From assembly GCA_963678705.1 (NCBI GenBank), contig OY783203.1, forward strand, positions 124,001 to 188,000: a stretch of 64,000 nt of DNA, read 5' to 3'. The notes under the pieces are model-generated. The model did no database searches. It was given only the letters and a program-made list of their open reading frames with translations, and had not been told where the DNA came from. Positions 36,901 through 51,500 of the stretch are shown one piece after another (the stretch's first letter is position 1; each line of letters starts with the position of its first letter). The stretch is from Panorpa germanica (Eukaryota; Arthropoda; Insecta; Mecoptera; Panorpidae). Made by a program: the position numbers and the translations under genes.

Positions 36901-39466
36901 CCATAAATTTGTATCACTATTGTTTTGTTAACTTTTTACTTAGTACATACGAGTAAGTCTTTTACACTTCAGAAAGCAGTTAATTAATTACAGCTTACCT
37001 GATTAATTTGTTGGTTCATCTGTTCCAAATGCATTACCTGTTGATTTAATTCTTGTAAGTGCAGAACTTGTTGGTTGTGTTGAGCTTGTAATGCTGCCTG
37101 CATTGCGGCCGCCTTGCGTTGGCTTTTTCCCTCCTTTTTAGACACTGGTTTTGCTTTTGGTCTATCACTTATAGCAGTATTCTAAGAAATAATAATATAA
37201 TAAATACAAAAACCAAAAATATGTTTTTTTATTCTTTCTGAAATATACGAACCTGACTAACTTCGGAACTCGCTGAAATATGTGTGGGGGGCTGAGGAGG
37301 AGAACTAGGCACCTGTGGCGTCTGATACGTTGCAGGTAATAAACTTGGTGGAGCATTCATAAAGCCATCTCCAGTTAAATTCAAAGATTTTGTAGCTATA
37401 TTGTAAAGTTACATATTAGATAATAATACGAACATATATTTCACAACACTACATTCATGATACTATAAATAAACGAAAAAAACAATACATTCTGCAAATA
37501 AAGGAAAAATAAATATAATATTCTTGTGCTATACAAAACAATGGGGAGCAGATGGTTTGTTCTGTGAAAGGTAATACAAATTTAGAAAGATTCCAATGAT
37601 TTACATTTTCGAGCATTTTTGCCGTGATATTTAAAAAAAAAAATTTAATTAAAAAAGGAGCTACTTTTTCGAGCAGATTCGGGGCTCGCGTTTGCAATCA
37701 GTCGCCTCGTGTGCGGACGGCCTAAGTGAACTGTTTTTATACAGGGGTCGGCACTCGAAGTGTTTCAAATTTCACGCTGCTGTAGCAACCAAATAGTGCA
37801 CTCATTTTTTGACAAGGGTCAGTCTTTTATGTTGTTTACAAGCCTACAGAAGCATATCGTTTTACGAAGGAGTTAAAAAAAAGTTATCAAAATGGAATTC
37901 AAACACAACTAAACAATTACTTTGTATTTGGCTGGAACATCGCAACCACATTGTTAAGGAGCACAAAATGTTTGCATCAGACCATTACGCGTTACAATGA
38001 TACTGGTAGCTTTAAAAAACGCCATTTGGATGGACATTCAAAAACAACAACATCGCCAAAAATGGTTCGAAAGGTGAAGGCCAGAATTCAACTCATATAA
38101 TAAAAAGTCATTTTTTCACAACAATGGCCGCCATATTTCCCGGAATTAAACCCAATGGATTTTTCGATATTCTGGAGGTTTAAGTATCAACTAAAAAATA
38201 TGAGACGGTCGACACCTTAAAGACCATCAGACCACATTTGTGCAGCGTGTGAAGCTTTCTCGGACAGACTCGATGCTATTATCCGTTTTTTAAAAAATAC
38301 TGAATTTTTTAGATAAAGAAAATCAAAATTGACAAAATTACAACATTTTTAATTGTTAACATTTCGAGCACCGACCACTGTAATATATTTATATATTATT
38401 ATTGTTGAGATATTTAGTATGTCAGAGATGATTCAAAGTAAAATAAAAGAATAATCACATTAATTAAAATCACAAAACGTTAAAGGTAAAAATAAAGTCA
38501 GAAAAAAGTATAGATTTCTGCTTGACCTCCCGCTACTGTATTACAATTTATGACTGTCGCCTCAAAATTTTTGTTGTTTTATTGAAAAAAATTATGCACT
38601 GTGCACCCGCTGATTAAAAAAAAAGTGCAAAACAATTATTCTGAATAGAAAACACTGTAAAGTATAGTTCATAGTAACTGTAATTGAACCTAGGCGAATT
38701 TGGCGGTTATTTTTGTTTTTAATGACTTGTGACAATGCATTTATCTAATACAAGTTTGTCCATAACTGATAATTAAGAACCTTTTCTAAAATCAAGACAT
38801 TATCTTCTGTTATATAAACTTTATATCATTTATGTGTTTAAAGTTATTTCGAAACTATTCACAAATAAAGATGCATATTTATATACATCATGTGCTTTAT
38901 TCTTAGGGGTATGATAAATGAGAATATATCCGATCACTACAGCATTCAGTAATTCACCTATTCACTTATTAATATTACCAAAACTCGATAAGAATAATTC
39001 TTATTGTTCTGTGATCAATTTCTTCAATTCATATACATATAAAAAAATGTGTACAAATACAAAACTAATTGGTTAAATTATTAACTATATGAGAAATATT
39101 TTACGAAAAGCTTTATTTGAACAAATATAATAATGATAATAACATAAGCATGCGTTCATTGAACAAACACAAATTTCAAAAGCTGAAGGACTGCTTTCAT
39201 CAAATTATTTATGAAGTTAAAATGGTTAAAAATTTCGAAATTTATATACATATATATGTATACAATAATTATTGAATATATTATATAGTTCAAATTACGA
39301 GAGTTCGGCGGCGACTCTTACTTGTTGTGGGGTATAAACTGTCGATATACCTAAGCACTGACTCACTTATTTTTCTATAATGTATATAGAAACGAATAAG
39401 AATTCATTATCGCATTAGATTTATACCGTTCTTAACTCTTAAGTATAAGTCGCCGCCGAACTATCG

Positions 39467-39516
<50 letters not shown>

Positions 39517-42500
39517 GAAATGATTTGATTATTTTTAACTTTGTAGTTATTGGATTAAATCATCACCATTGCGTGAGCTTCATTTGCAAATTGATCAAAG
39601 TATTGATATTCAAATGTAACTTCATACATAAATTATTTACGACATGAATACCTACTCTAATCACTGAAAAAGCTGTGCATGAAATTACATATGGAATCCA
39701 TTCCAAAATGTGTTAAAAAAATGATTAATACTATGTAACAGACGCAGTAACTAGTTCGTCGGATTCGACTTGGACGACTTGCCTGAGAAGAACGGTGCGG
39801 TGTGCATGACATTCTGGGACGGAGGCTGGAATGCTATTCCTGACCCACAAACCAAGCCTATTTTCAACCGTAATAATATTAAATACGCAAATTTGACTTA
39901 TACGGTATGTATATTTAATTAAAAATTATTATACTTGAATAAAGAAGTGTAGCTGGTATATCACAGTTATTTGCAAATACTATAAATACACAAATAAATG
40001 ATTAAAACAATTACCTGCTGGTTGTGTGGTATTATTCATATCCATGTAAGCACTCATAGTTGACAACAAGGTTGATGGTGATCCTCCGTTATCAGCTAGA
40101 AATTGAAGTGGAGGAGGCTGGTCTTGTAGCTCCCGTTCGACTCTTTGAAGTTCTTCTAATATTTGTTGCTTTTGTAGAATCTGTTCTTCTCGTGATGATT
40201 GCTTACGTATTGATTTCTCGTTAGCGCCAGGTAATTCAGTAGTGCTCCCTTTATCTAAAATACTGCTTTCATCTTTTACAATAGATTCTCCCAAAGTTTG
40301 AGTTCGAATCTATATAAAATATTTATGATTTGAAAACACTGAATCATGTAATCTTAATATAATAATTCATATAAAAGAGCTTACCTGTTCAACAATTGTC
40401 GGTGGCTGCATAGTTGATTCAAACACAGCACTATTTGACGTTGGTCTATTTTTTCGTAATACGGTTTTTGTCTTAGATTGTAAAGGCTGTTGACCCGGTG
40501 AAGAAGTTAATGAAACCAAACTTGCTAAACCCGTGGGATTTGGTATTGAAGTTTGGGTATGGTTATGGTTAGATACAGGAGAACAGGTGTTGGTTTGTAC
40601 CTGAGATGTAACCATCCCTGAGATTGGGGAATTATTTATTGCAGAACTTTGTTGTAAGCTAATATTTTGTATATTAGTTGTTGTTATATTTGTTGCGGAA
40701 CCCAATGGACCTATACTTGAAAAAGGAATAGATGACAGTCCTTGAGCCAGTCCTTGATTTAATCCTAAAAAGAAAAATGAATCGATTGTAACTAGTGTGA
40801 ACTTCGATGTGTTTGAACAACTGTAGCAATTTCTGTATTACCGTGTGCTAACGCCTGAGTAAAATTAGCTTGACTTTGAGCACGTTTAATGTGTGCTAAC
40901 AAAGAACCCGACTGCGTTTGTTGATTCGAAGGTTTAAGATCAACGCAGTCTCCTAAAGGTGATCCTTGACTTTGAACTATATTTAAAGACGTTAGTGTAC
41001 CCAGCATACCTTTAACAGAAGAGATATAATAATTAGTTTGAATATATATGCAAAATATAAATACATAGTATAAATATTAAAAAAAATTTACGTGTTTTGA
41101 CATATAATCACAATTAAAAAACAAATCCGATACATTTTATGAAATATTGCTATTAACTACATATACTACTTATATTAACTGGTAATTACCTAAATCTAGT
41201 TGCTGGCCAATTTGTTCAGATTGTGTTAAAGAACTTTGCGATAAATTCGGCGCTGACATGGATGAAGGAGGTATCAAATTAACTTGTGATAGTGGATTAG
41301 TTGGTTGCTGTACCATAGCTTGTTGATTAATAGATGTTACTGCTAATGGAGATGGTAACTGATGTTTTATAACCTGTTGTGATTGAACTTGATGTTGTTG
41401 CTCATCAGAGTTGCAAACCTTAACAGCATCGGGGACCTCATGAAGACCTACCAAATGTATAAATATATTTAGTCTATTAGAAGCCACTAATATATTTCAA
41501 TATAGTTTTTAAAATTATATATTAAACCTGCTGTTGTTGTAATAATTTGATTTTGATGAGGATGGTTCATCATTATAGAATGCGGATAATCTAATAATAA
41601 TTGCACTACATTCGTATGTCCACCTTTCGCTGCCTCAATTAACATGGTAGAATTATCTTTTAATTTATGAAACGGATCAGCAGATAATTTTAACAAGGTT
41701 TCAACCACGGGTTGATGACCTCCAGCACATGCTAGTGACAGCGGTGTGTGATCATTATTTGTTGTTTGCCGATTTACATCTGCTTGTTTACTAATTAAAA
41801 ATTTTACGGTACAAATATGCCCTGCTCTACATGCCTTCATTAGTGGCGTTCTGCCTCCCTCTGACTCATGTTCCTAAAAATAAAAACCAATAATATTGTC
41901 TTTATGAAGTTAGCTTTTAATATCATATTTAAACTAATGATGAAGGGAACAAACCAAATCAGCCCCATAATGTAAAAGTAACTCTGCAACATCCGTGTGC
42001 CCATTTTCGCATGCGTAAGTAAGTGCAGTATCACCAGTTTGAGTTTGTGCATGTACGTCAGCATTGGCTTCTAGTAAGTATCGTACAAGATCGAGGTGAC
42101 CTTCTTGGGCAGCTTCCATTAGAGGTGTAGATGCTCCAAGTTCTATATCAGCCCCAGCCTTTATTAAGTAGTCAGCTACTTCTAAGAATCCTCCACAGCA
42201 GGCTAACGTTAAAGCTGTTTCTTGAGTCTCTTCAGTTTGGGCATTTATATTTGCTCCTGAAAAAATATGTAATCCATATGTCAAACATTCGATAAAGTTC
42301 ATGACATATTTAGTTTATCATATATACCTTGAGCAAGTAATAACCCAACCATTTCTTCATGGCCTTCTCGCGCTGCTTCCATTAGCGGGGTATATCCTTC
42401 ATCATTTACTTCTTCTATATTAGCCCCCCTCTCAATAAGCAACATTGCAAGGTCTACATGACCACCACAAGCTGCTAATGTTAAAGGAGACTCGAAACTA

Positions 42501-45500
42501 TCTGTTGGCATGTTGACCTAAAATCATATACAACTAAGATTTATGTAACAGTTATAAAGTTTTATAATAATTATAGTGCAAATCTTTAATTGTGGTTCAA
42601 ATGGTAAATTATAAAATTTTACATCATACTATATGATAAGCAATTTTAGCCAGTTCAGACCTGTTAAACGCATTTACATAGAATCAGCGTAACATTTATC
42701 TTAACATATTTTCTACATAAATATATTTACATGCATTTTTATGTAAATGCTACAGTAGAATTTACTCAGTAAATTCAATCAAAAAGAATCAAAAATAAAT
42801 AAGAGTTTACCTGAGCACCCGAATCAAGTAGAAGTCGTGCAACTTCGACATGTCCATCCATAGATGCCTCCATTAATGCAGTATGCATTTCATCAGTTTT
42901 ATGTTCTTGATCGGCTCCAGCTTGTAACAAAAATCTAACCATATCTAAGTGACCTTTATAACATGCTAGAGTTAAAGCACTTTCCTTAAATTCATTAGAA
43001 TGTGTATTGATACCGGCGCCATGATCTAGTAAAATCTAAAAAAAATAATATGGTTACAGTATTATATAATTCAAATAAACTAAGAGTTAATATAAGTATA
43101 TTCACCTTAGCTACACCAACATGACCAGCTGAAGCAGCTTCCATAAGTGGAGTATGACCGTTTTCATTGTGGTCTTCCACATTGGCTCCTTTTTGAAGCA
43201 ATATTTTTACTACTTCATCGTGACCACCAGCACAACCATACATCAATGGAGTGTTGCCTGTGAAGAGAGTACCATAAGTAACAATTCTTAGTGTCGGAAC
43301 CAAGATCGTTTAGCGTTTTTGAGAATTCTGAGAAACTATATAACTACGTCTCGACTCCATAAGTTAGTAACAGTGTGTAACAAAACATAGTAGTAACTTC
43401 GGATATGGCCATGTATAAGAGGAAGCGATAAAGGCAAAGACAGAGATAGCTATCGAGTGTCCTATCTGTCTCTTTCTAGCCGAACTGCTGCTGCTGCTGG
43501 CTTACCTGATTGGCGGTGAGGTAGATGGTAAGCAGACAAGCAGACGCAGTGCTCGACTAGAAAGAGACAGAGGACTTTCGGTAGCTTGCAGTATTCAGCC
43601 TCTTTCGCACTTTATTCTTATACCTCTATGGTCAGGGTACTATCACTTAGAGTAAAATTATTTGACATGGAATAAGCCGCTTTAGACGATCCCAGTTGGG
43701 ATGTTATATCTTGTATGAACTAAAATTCTCGGCGACTCAACATCTGAAGAGAAGCAAGGGTGAAGGGAGTACACTTCAAAATGTTTACAGTTCACTCCCT
43801 TCCTTCTCTTCAGATGTTGAGTCGCAGAGAATGTTAGTTCATAGAATATAGAATATTCCAACAGGGGTCGCCTAAAGCGGTTTATTCAATGTCAAATTAT
43901 TTTACTCTAAGTGATAGTACTGAATAGTACCCTGTCTATGGTTAAGACAGTTTAATACACTTTTGTACGGAACAATCCTATTAATTAATATGAAAGAAAG
44001 AAAAAATGTATACCTGAGGACGATTGCGCATTTACTTCCGCACCGTTACTAATTAATAAAGCAACGACATCCGGATGGCCCGCAGATGCAGCTTCCATCA
44101 AAGGAGTACAATCTCCTTTGATACCACGATCCTCAACGTTGGCATTCATCGCTAATAACACCTAAAACAATTGAAAAAAGCATTTAACATATGTAATAAA
44201 TAAACTTCGCATTAGACATTTCTTTTATATTATTAGATGCCTAAAATATTGTTATATGCATAACCAACAAGTACTAGTGGTGTACTAGTCTTCCGATCAA
44301 AGAAGTTTAACAAAATATTTTTTAATTCTAAGATTCGGATTTTTGTAATGTTTTACGGGCGCCTGTTAACATTAGACGACTTTTAAAAACTTTTATTTTC
44401 TAAAGTATGCCATCAATGCTATTTCTTAAAAATTAGTCATAATTACTCGACACATCCACCAAATGAATATTAAAATTGATTATAATTAATGTGATATTAA
44501 ATATATTATAAAAAAAACTGTTTATTACTTTTTACTTATTAAAAGAAAATAAATTATACAAGAAGAACTTGATTTATATAAATTTGTTTATTTTATATAA
44601 ATGTATAAATTATGCCTATATAAAAAATATATATAGTGTGTGTGGTATATAGAAATGAAACATTCGCAATACTATACGATTTTGAGGTTATGTTCTAATT
44701 AGAAGTTTTACAGCTAGTTTAAAGTTATACTTTTGTACAAATTTAAAAAAAAAATAATATTAATATACTCAATATCTACAATAAATATGACTCATATTAT
44801 GAGTTCGAATTAAATACCAATTAACAAGGTTATGTTTTCACCTTTGCAAGTAATTTAATCATCAATCTAAATAAAAAATATACTAGAAAAATACTTAAAA
44901 GAAAAGCGAGCACATTACCTATTAAACAAAGTTTTATAGTTTTAAAATAAAATAATATTTAATTAATTAATTTAAATTTTCTAATCATCACGATGAAACT
45001 GTTGACAATATAATTTAACAAGTAGTTTTTAGTAGTTTGTTCTTTTGTGACTGTTCAGTTTGGTACACTGTTTCATTACGTACCCTACGTACTATCATCT
45101 CTGCTACGTACCGGTTACCATTGAAGTTAGTAGCATTGCAACAAAGAAGTTTTACGGCACAAATAAAAAATTGTTGGATATATACATTCAATTAAATTTC
45201 TAAAGAAAGACGGTCATATAACATATTCTACCAAACGAAACTGAGTAAATTACTTGCTTTTTTTAGTACCAATATTTTAAATTAAAAAAAATACATTATA
45301 TAAAAAAATTGTATGTTTTGATTAAATTAAAAATTAATCTTATGTAACAAATTAATAATAATCCATATTTTCCGTTAAAAAAAACTTAAAAGTATTAACT
45401 TTTTCTATATTAGTATTTCTGTCGTGAATGTTGTATTTGTCATTATTTTAATGACGGAGCTATTTATTATATAGCGGACGTAGATTTTTTGGATTACTAC

Positions 45501-48500
45501 TCTTTCTGCAATATACTTTTTAGCTGTTTTAACATCTCCTGCAGACTATGTTTGCTTTTATATAGTAAATGTATTCAGAGGGCAAAATTTCTGTAATGAT
45601 AAGGCTAATACAAAAAATGAAACGGTAATCATATGTCTGTTCTGAAATTGCATAAAGACTGTAGAAAACAAGCTGTTGCAATGCTGGGATATTATAAAAA
45701 AGCTAAAATTCTGACAATGATAGTGATAATGATTAAAGAAGACATATTGTTATTTAACACCTTTCTAACAGTGACGACTTCTTAGAATGTTGGCAGTATC
45801 TTAGTGCCGTCACCTCACACATGTCAACTACACCGCTGCTCAATTCAATTTAATTGTTATAACAACCAAATCGAGAACACGTAGCGCTTGTCAGGAGACC
45901 GAACACGAAGACATGGCAGTTTTATTCTAAACATAATTGCTCTGAGCTATTTTGTCATAATTAATAATTGTACATATTACATTATAATCAGTTATATAAA
46001 GAAACATAAATAAAGAATTCATTCTTAACTCAGTTATTTGTTATTTACAAAAATAACATGCATTGCAAATATTTCAATATGTATAAATATTATTTAATAA
46101 ATAAGAAGTGCGTGACAACTAATTCTTTATTAAGTTAATGTGGTAAGAAATAGTTTATTTCAATGTGAATTATTTCTAAACATACTCGTACATATAGTTT
46201 TTAAAACTATTTCACAATAGCGCTCATAGATGACGCTGTTATAAAATATATTTTGCTGTATAATAAGGGAATTACATAGATCAAATCTTAATCCAGGGCA
46301 ATCCAGGTATTCCCTAGCCATACGTCACCGCCGAACTATCGTCATTTCGACTATACTTATATGTTTTTAGTGAAAATATAAATCACAGGTTAAAAATAGA
46401 TATGCTCGTACAGATTTGCTACCCATAAGCAAATGCCAGCATTCAAACTATATGGTAGTCAGTACATCGAAGACAAGAATTTGTTTTTGTGTTAGAAGGA
46501 GATATTCTACGGTTATAGCTCGAATGAAATTAGTACCAATCCTGTTTACAAACATTTCTTTGATGGAGACACATACTCGTACATACAATTTGCAAACCAT
46601 TGTAAATATTTAGTGAAATTGTTTTTTTTATGATTTCGGCGACTCAGTTTAATGTGAACATACGACGATGTATTTAAAAGAATAATTGCTGACGCTTTTT
46701 TTAAATTTACGTACGTACCTGTGCTAGTTCATAATATCCAGCTGAACAAGCCAGTGAAAGTAGAGACTCTCCATCTTCGGTCGTTTCATGAACAGATCTA
46801 CCTTCTGTGAGAAGCCTTCGAACAGTCCCAACATCACCGTCAGAACAGGCCTCTACTAAGGTACGTGCTAGGTTTCTGTTGACGAAATATTTTTCGTCAG
46901 TATACAGCTGCTATTTGATTACAACCATCTTTTCAAAAATAACAATAATTTTGTACCTGATAAAACTTAAACTTGTAGCCATTTATTTTGTTTAAATTTA
47001 TGAACAAATTTTATTTGAGAAAAAGACTTTCTTATGGAATTGATCTTGGATTCGTATGGATACTTCAAACCCAAGTATCGAGTTCAAAGACAATTTAAGA
47101 ATTTCTTAAATATTGTATGTGATACATAAAAATAAATATATCTCCGAATCAACCTTTTGTTAGTGGCATATGAGAAGGTTCTCTGTGATAAGACTCAGCA
47201 TTGGAAATAGACCGACCGGACGACCGACCGACCGATCGACGTTACATACATTTATATTTTATGATTTATAAACATTTAAAAAATTTACTACATTTGTTTT
47301 TTCAACAGAAGAAGTTGAACAAAATTATTTATTTCGTTTCAGCAACATTAACATTAACAAAAAAAAAGTTATTTGGTTATCGTTTGTATGCTATGATACA
47401 TCTACATTGTCGATGTTAGTTGATGTCGAGTGTTAGATTTTTGTCTTCTGTGTTTATGTAGTGGTTGTTAAAGCCCTATTTATACGCCTGCTCGGCGTAT
47501 GACAACACAATCTTCATATTTAAAAAGAATAAGCGGAATTAGATGGCCATCAAGAGTACATCTACGTTTAAATATAATTACCCAAATATTATACTAATTG
47601 ATAATCCAAATTAGTACTTCCGTTTAGTTTAACAATTATGAAACTGCATTAACTGTTTATGTGATAATTATTACAAAGAATAAATAGTTGAAAGACGCCC
47701 AGTACAATTTTTTCCCAAATTTCCTGGAAACCTGCAACTGTGGAAAACTGGCACTTTTTTGTATAACTGTTTAACCGTAAAGGATAAAAAGTTGAAATTT
47801 TGCATGTGTGTTACGTCATTCAATGCGAATGTATTTCAAAATTTATAAATTCAAAATATAATAAAAGAAGCGTTGAGAAAATTAGCACAAATTCGAAAGA
47901 AAGCTCAAATGTTAAATTGTGGTCTAATAAAGAGTAAGACAAACGGAAATAAGATTGAATAAGAATTGTATAGCAGCATCGCAGATTACATGTATGGTAT
48001 ACAAAATTTCTTTATGTTTCTATAACATGAAAAAGTGAAATTTTAAATTGCCGGAAACATAACGCTACCAATATACCAAGTCTTGTCTACGATGTGTTTA
48101 CTTCATTCTGGTTGAAAATGCTTGCACGGACGAACGTCTCGTCAGTGTTGTCAAGTGCTGCCAACAGCTGCCAAGTGCTGCTTTGACTGTTAGGAACAGT
48201 ACACGTTCCGGCGAAAATTCTCGGCGACTCAACATCTGAAGAGAGTGAAGCGTAAACATTTTGAAGTGTACCCTTCCTTCACTTCAGATGTTGAGTCGCC
48301 GAGAATTTTAGTTCATAGAGATATAACATCCCAACAGGGGTCGCCTAAAGCGGCTTATTCCATGTCAAAGAATTTTACTCTAGGTGATAAGAGACAATCT
48401 TTTCAATAATTTTTTGAATATTAAGCCTGCTTGAGTTCTATTTTAAAATTTTCACTGTTGATGATGGAACAGGATGATATTTTTTCCAAAATTTTAAGTT

Positions 48501-51500
48501 GGTGAGTTGATAAGGAAAAATGCTAAAAAAAAATGTATAAACAAATTATTAATATCAAACGCAAATTTCGAATATGCCCCTACATAAAATGACGCAAGAT
48601 CAAAAATTTTTTTTTTTGTTTTCTATTATTTCATGTGTTCTGCAAAATTAAAAAAAAAATGGAATCTTCTATTAAAATTTAGTGTCCGGTTTGACGTGGA
48701 AAGACCGATATGTAATAAAATAAATTGTAGGAGCTACGTTTCTGGCCATAGACCCTGCAAGCAAAAGGGCATCAACGGAGATATGCTCTGTACCTCTAAT
48801 TTTGTAACTAATAACTGCAAAAAGAATTATTTTATGTAGTTCATTAGTAATATAATAAAATACAACGAACAATATTTCGATTTATTTTATTATTTCACTA
48901 AATCAAATTCACACAAGCCCATGGCCTGTTGTGGAGTGGCTTAAACCCTAAATAAGATATGGAAGTGGTTTTTATAAGAAAACATAAATTTGGGTCAAAT
49001 GATTTTGAAAGACTTACCCTCCGCCTTTTTCCACGTGTCGCGGGTTGTCAGTACGCATCCGCGTAAGAGCAGCTGCAGCTTCATCCAACGCACATGATAC
49101 CGACGATGTCAGACGACGCAGCACCTCTGGATCCGCCAGGTGTTTGCCGTCACCAGCAGAGAGTTTTCCAATACCTACAACAAATTCAGCAGTCAGTTTA
49201 TTTCTTCTTTTTTTTGCAGAAATATGGAAATATTCATAGGTGGTACTTTAAATAAAGAAGCGACGTCTTCTTAGCGTGTATGATTTCATTCAATAAAATA
49301 ATTCGTAATTTCATTTCAAATTGAAATATTTATCTCGTTCAATGTTAAAGTATTTTTCATATAAAGTGACTATAAAAAAATAATCTTTTAACAAAATATA
49401 TAATTTTTTTAATATTTAAAATTTATGCGTTATTTGACCAATTTTTTCTCAAAATTTAAACATTTTCTTTTCGATTTGTAAATTAGGTACCAAAGTTAGC
49501 CTATATACAAAATTACAACTTTACATTTTTGGCATTTTTTTTTAATAATAATATACTCAATTATTATACAACCCAAAATATGAATTTTCCATACCGGGTC
49601 CACCAATTTTCTCAACACCCCTTTCTATCTTTTACAGATTAACAGTTATACAGTAAAAAGTGCCCATTGTTTTTCACAGTTTTTCCAAAATTTCAGGGGA
49701 ATATTCGAGGACGCCAAAAGTCTTTGAATTCTTTTGTCCAAAAAATGAAATTTTCGAACCACCATACGATTCGTATACGTAAACATATAAACTTTCACTT
49801 GGAACATTATGAAATAGGACTAACGCTTATTAAATACATATTTTCTAAACAATAAACCGCAACCATCTGCTACGTCACACACTTCGCAGCCCTTTCCACA
49901 GGGTGCGACAGGGTGACTCATCCGTAGCGCTTTGCTACCAAACACACCGGCTATCAATCCAATATTCTACTACCGGATGTAATTCGAATTTCTAACAAAT
50001 ACAGAATTGTTTTGCTCCTATCTGCAACATTCTACATGCAAAATATTATCGTTGTACGTATGTTGTATTATGTTGTTCTTATATTCGGTTTATCACCCCT
50101 TGCCTAAGTCAATGAAAGTAATATTTAGTGTTTATGATTTCGATTAAAAAAATTATTTGTTATTAAAAATTCCAATATTCTGTAAAATAATTGAAATATT
50201 TTGGTTGTTATTAAGCCCCGCCCCATTCCCACTCACTGAACTGCAATGAATAGCGTCAGTTTCTCAGGGTGGCAAAATAAATTCTGTATATTAATATTGT
50301 CTTAATATAATTTAATCTTCTGTATCGAAATAGTGGTCCGTATAATTTAATAAATGTTTCAATAATTGGAATGTTATAGCAGCACGGGCCATGGATTTTC
50401 AAAAGATTAGCTTAGGACCCCGTCACTGATCCAAAATAGTTTCTGCTGAAGAGTAGCGGGGTAGGCAGAGGTAATGACGTCAGCACATAAAATGAGTTTT
50501 GAACCTTCACGTAAATAGCGTAAGATGGCCAACAGAATGAGTCTTTGCTTTATGAATAGTAAGAGAAAAGAAAGATATTGGCAGGTATACAAATGTTATA
50601 TTAGGGCCCAGTCCGCACGATATACTCGTAGATATAAGCGAATTTATGATATAACATATTATAGGACTGGTATAGGACACACTCGTACACATAAAAAGTA
50701 TTGTACGAGTGTATAGCAATATTCAATTTTAGCAAAGTATTCGACTATATCCATTCCGTTAATTTACTTGAGAATCCACTACAGAACTATTTACGAAGTT
50801 AAATAAATTATATATATATATATATATATTTATGTATATATTTTTTGTTTTTGTTTTATTAGAGTGATTAATTCCTTTTTTTTTAAGAATCATTATTAAT
50901 GTGAACACAAATTATTCAACATTATATTGGTTTATATCCAGCAAGTTGTCAAATCTACCCTCAACTTTGAAACTTTTCTGTCAGGGTATACTTATATTTT
51001 AATTCATTGACACAGTACCGGCAGATGTGTTTGTGAAGCAAATGTACCTGTAAAATGATTGTTTTTACAGTTAGTAACATCTTCTGCATTGCTACGTTCT
51101 TAGGAAATCTAAAGACTAAAATTTTTGGACCACTAGAATAATTTCATTCGGATAATGGAAGCATTTGATTGGAAGTTTGTTTTATTAGTTTTAATAACAC
51201 TATATAAATCACAATCATTTTACAAAGGAACAAAGCACATTAACATACTGGTTTTTGTTTTAAAATTTAGACTACAACAGAACTACAGGGTAGGTTAGAG
51301 TACGACTACAATGCGTGACGTCTAGCCCTTGCATCTAGGTTTAGAGGGCACATTAGAAATTAAAAGAAAATTCATAATGTACCACTGTTTCTATATGGCA
51401 TTATTGGTTTTTTTTTATAGCATACGGTCCTACAGTATACGGTAAGTATTAATTTCAAATTTATGCGACACTAAATTCATCTATTGAAAACTCTGCAAAC

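Noticed and set aside
49045-49239. Plus-strand 65-codon frame
   Set aside because: Antisense of a conserved mask exon.
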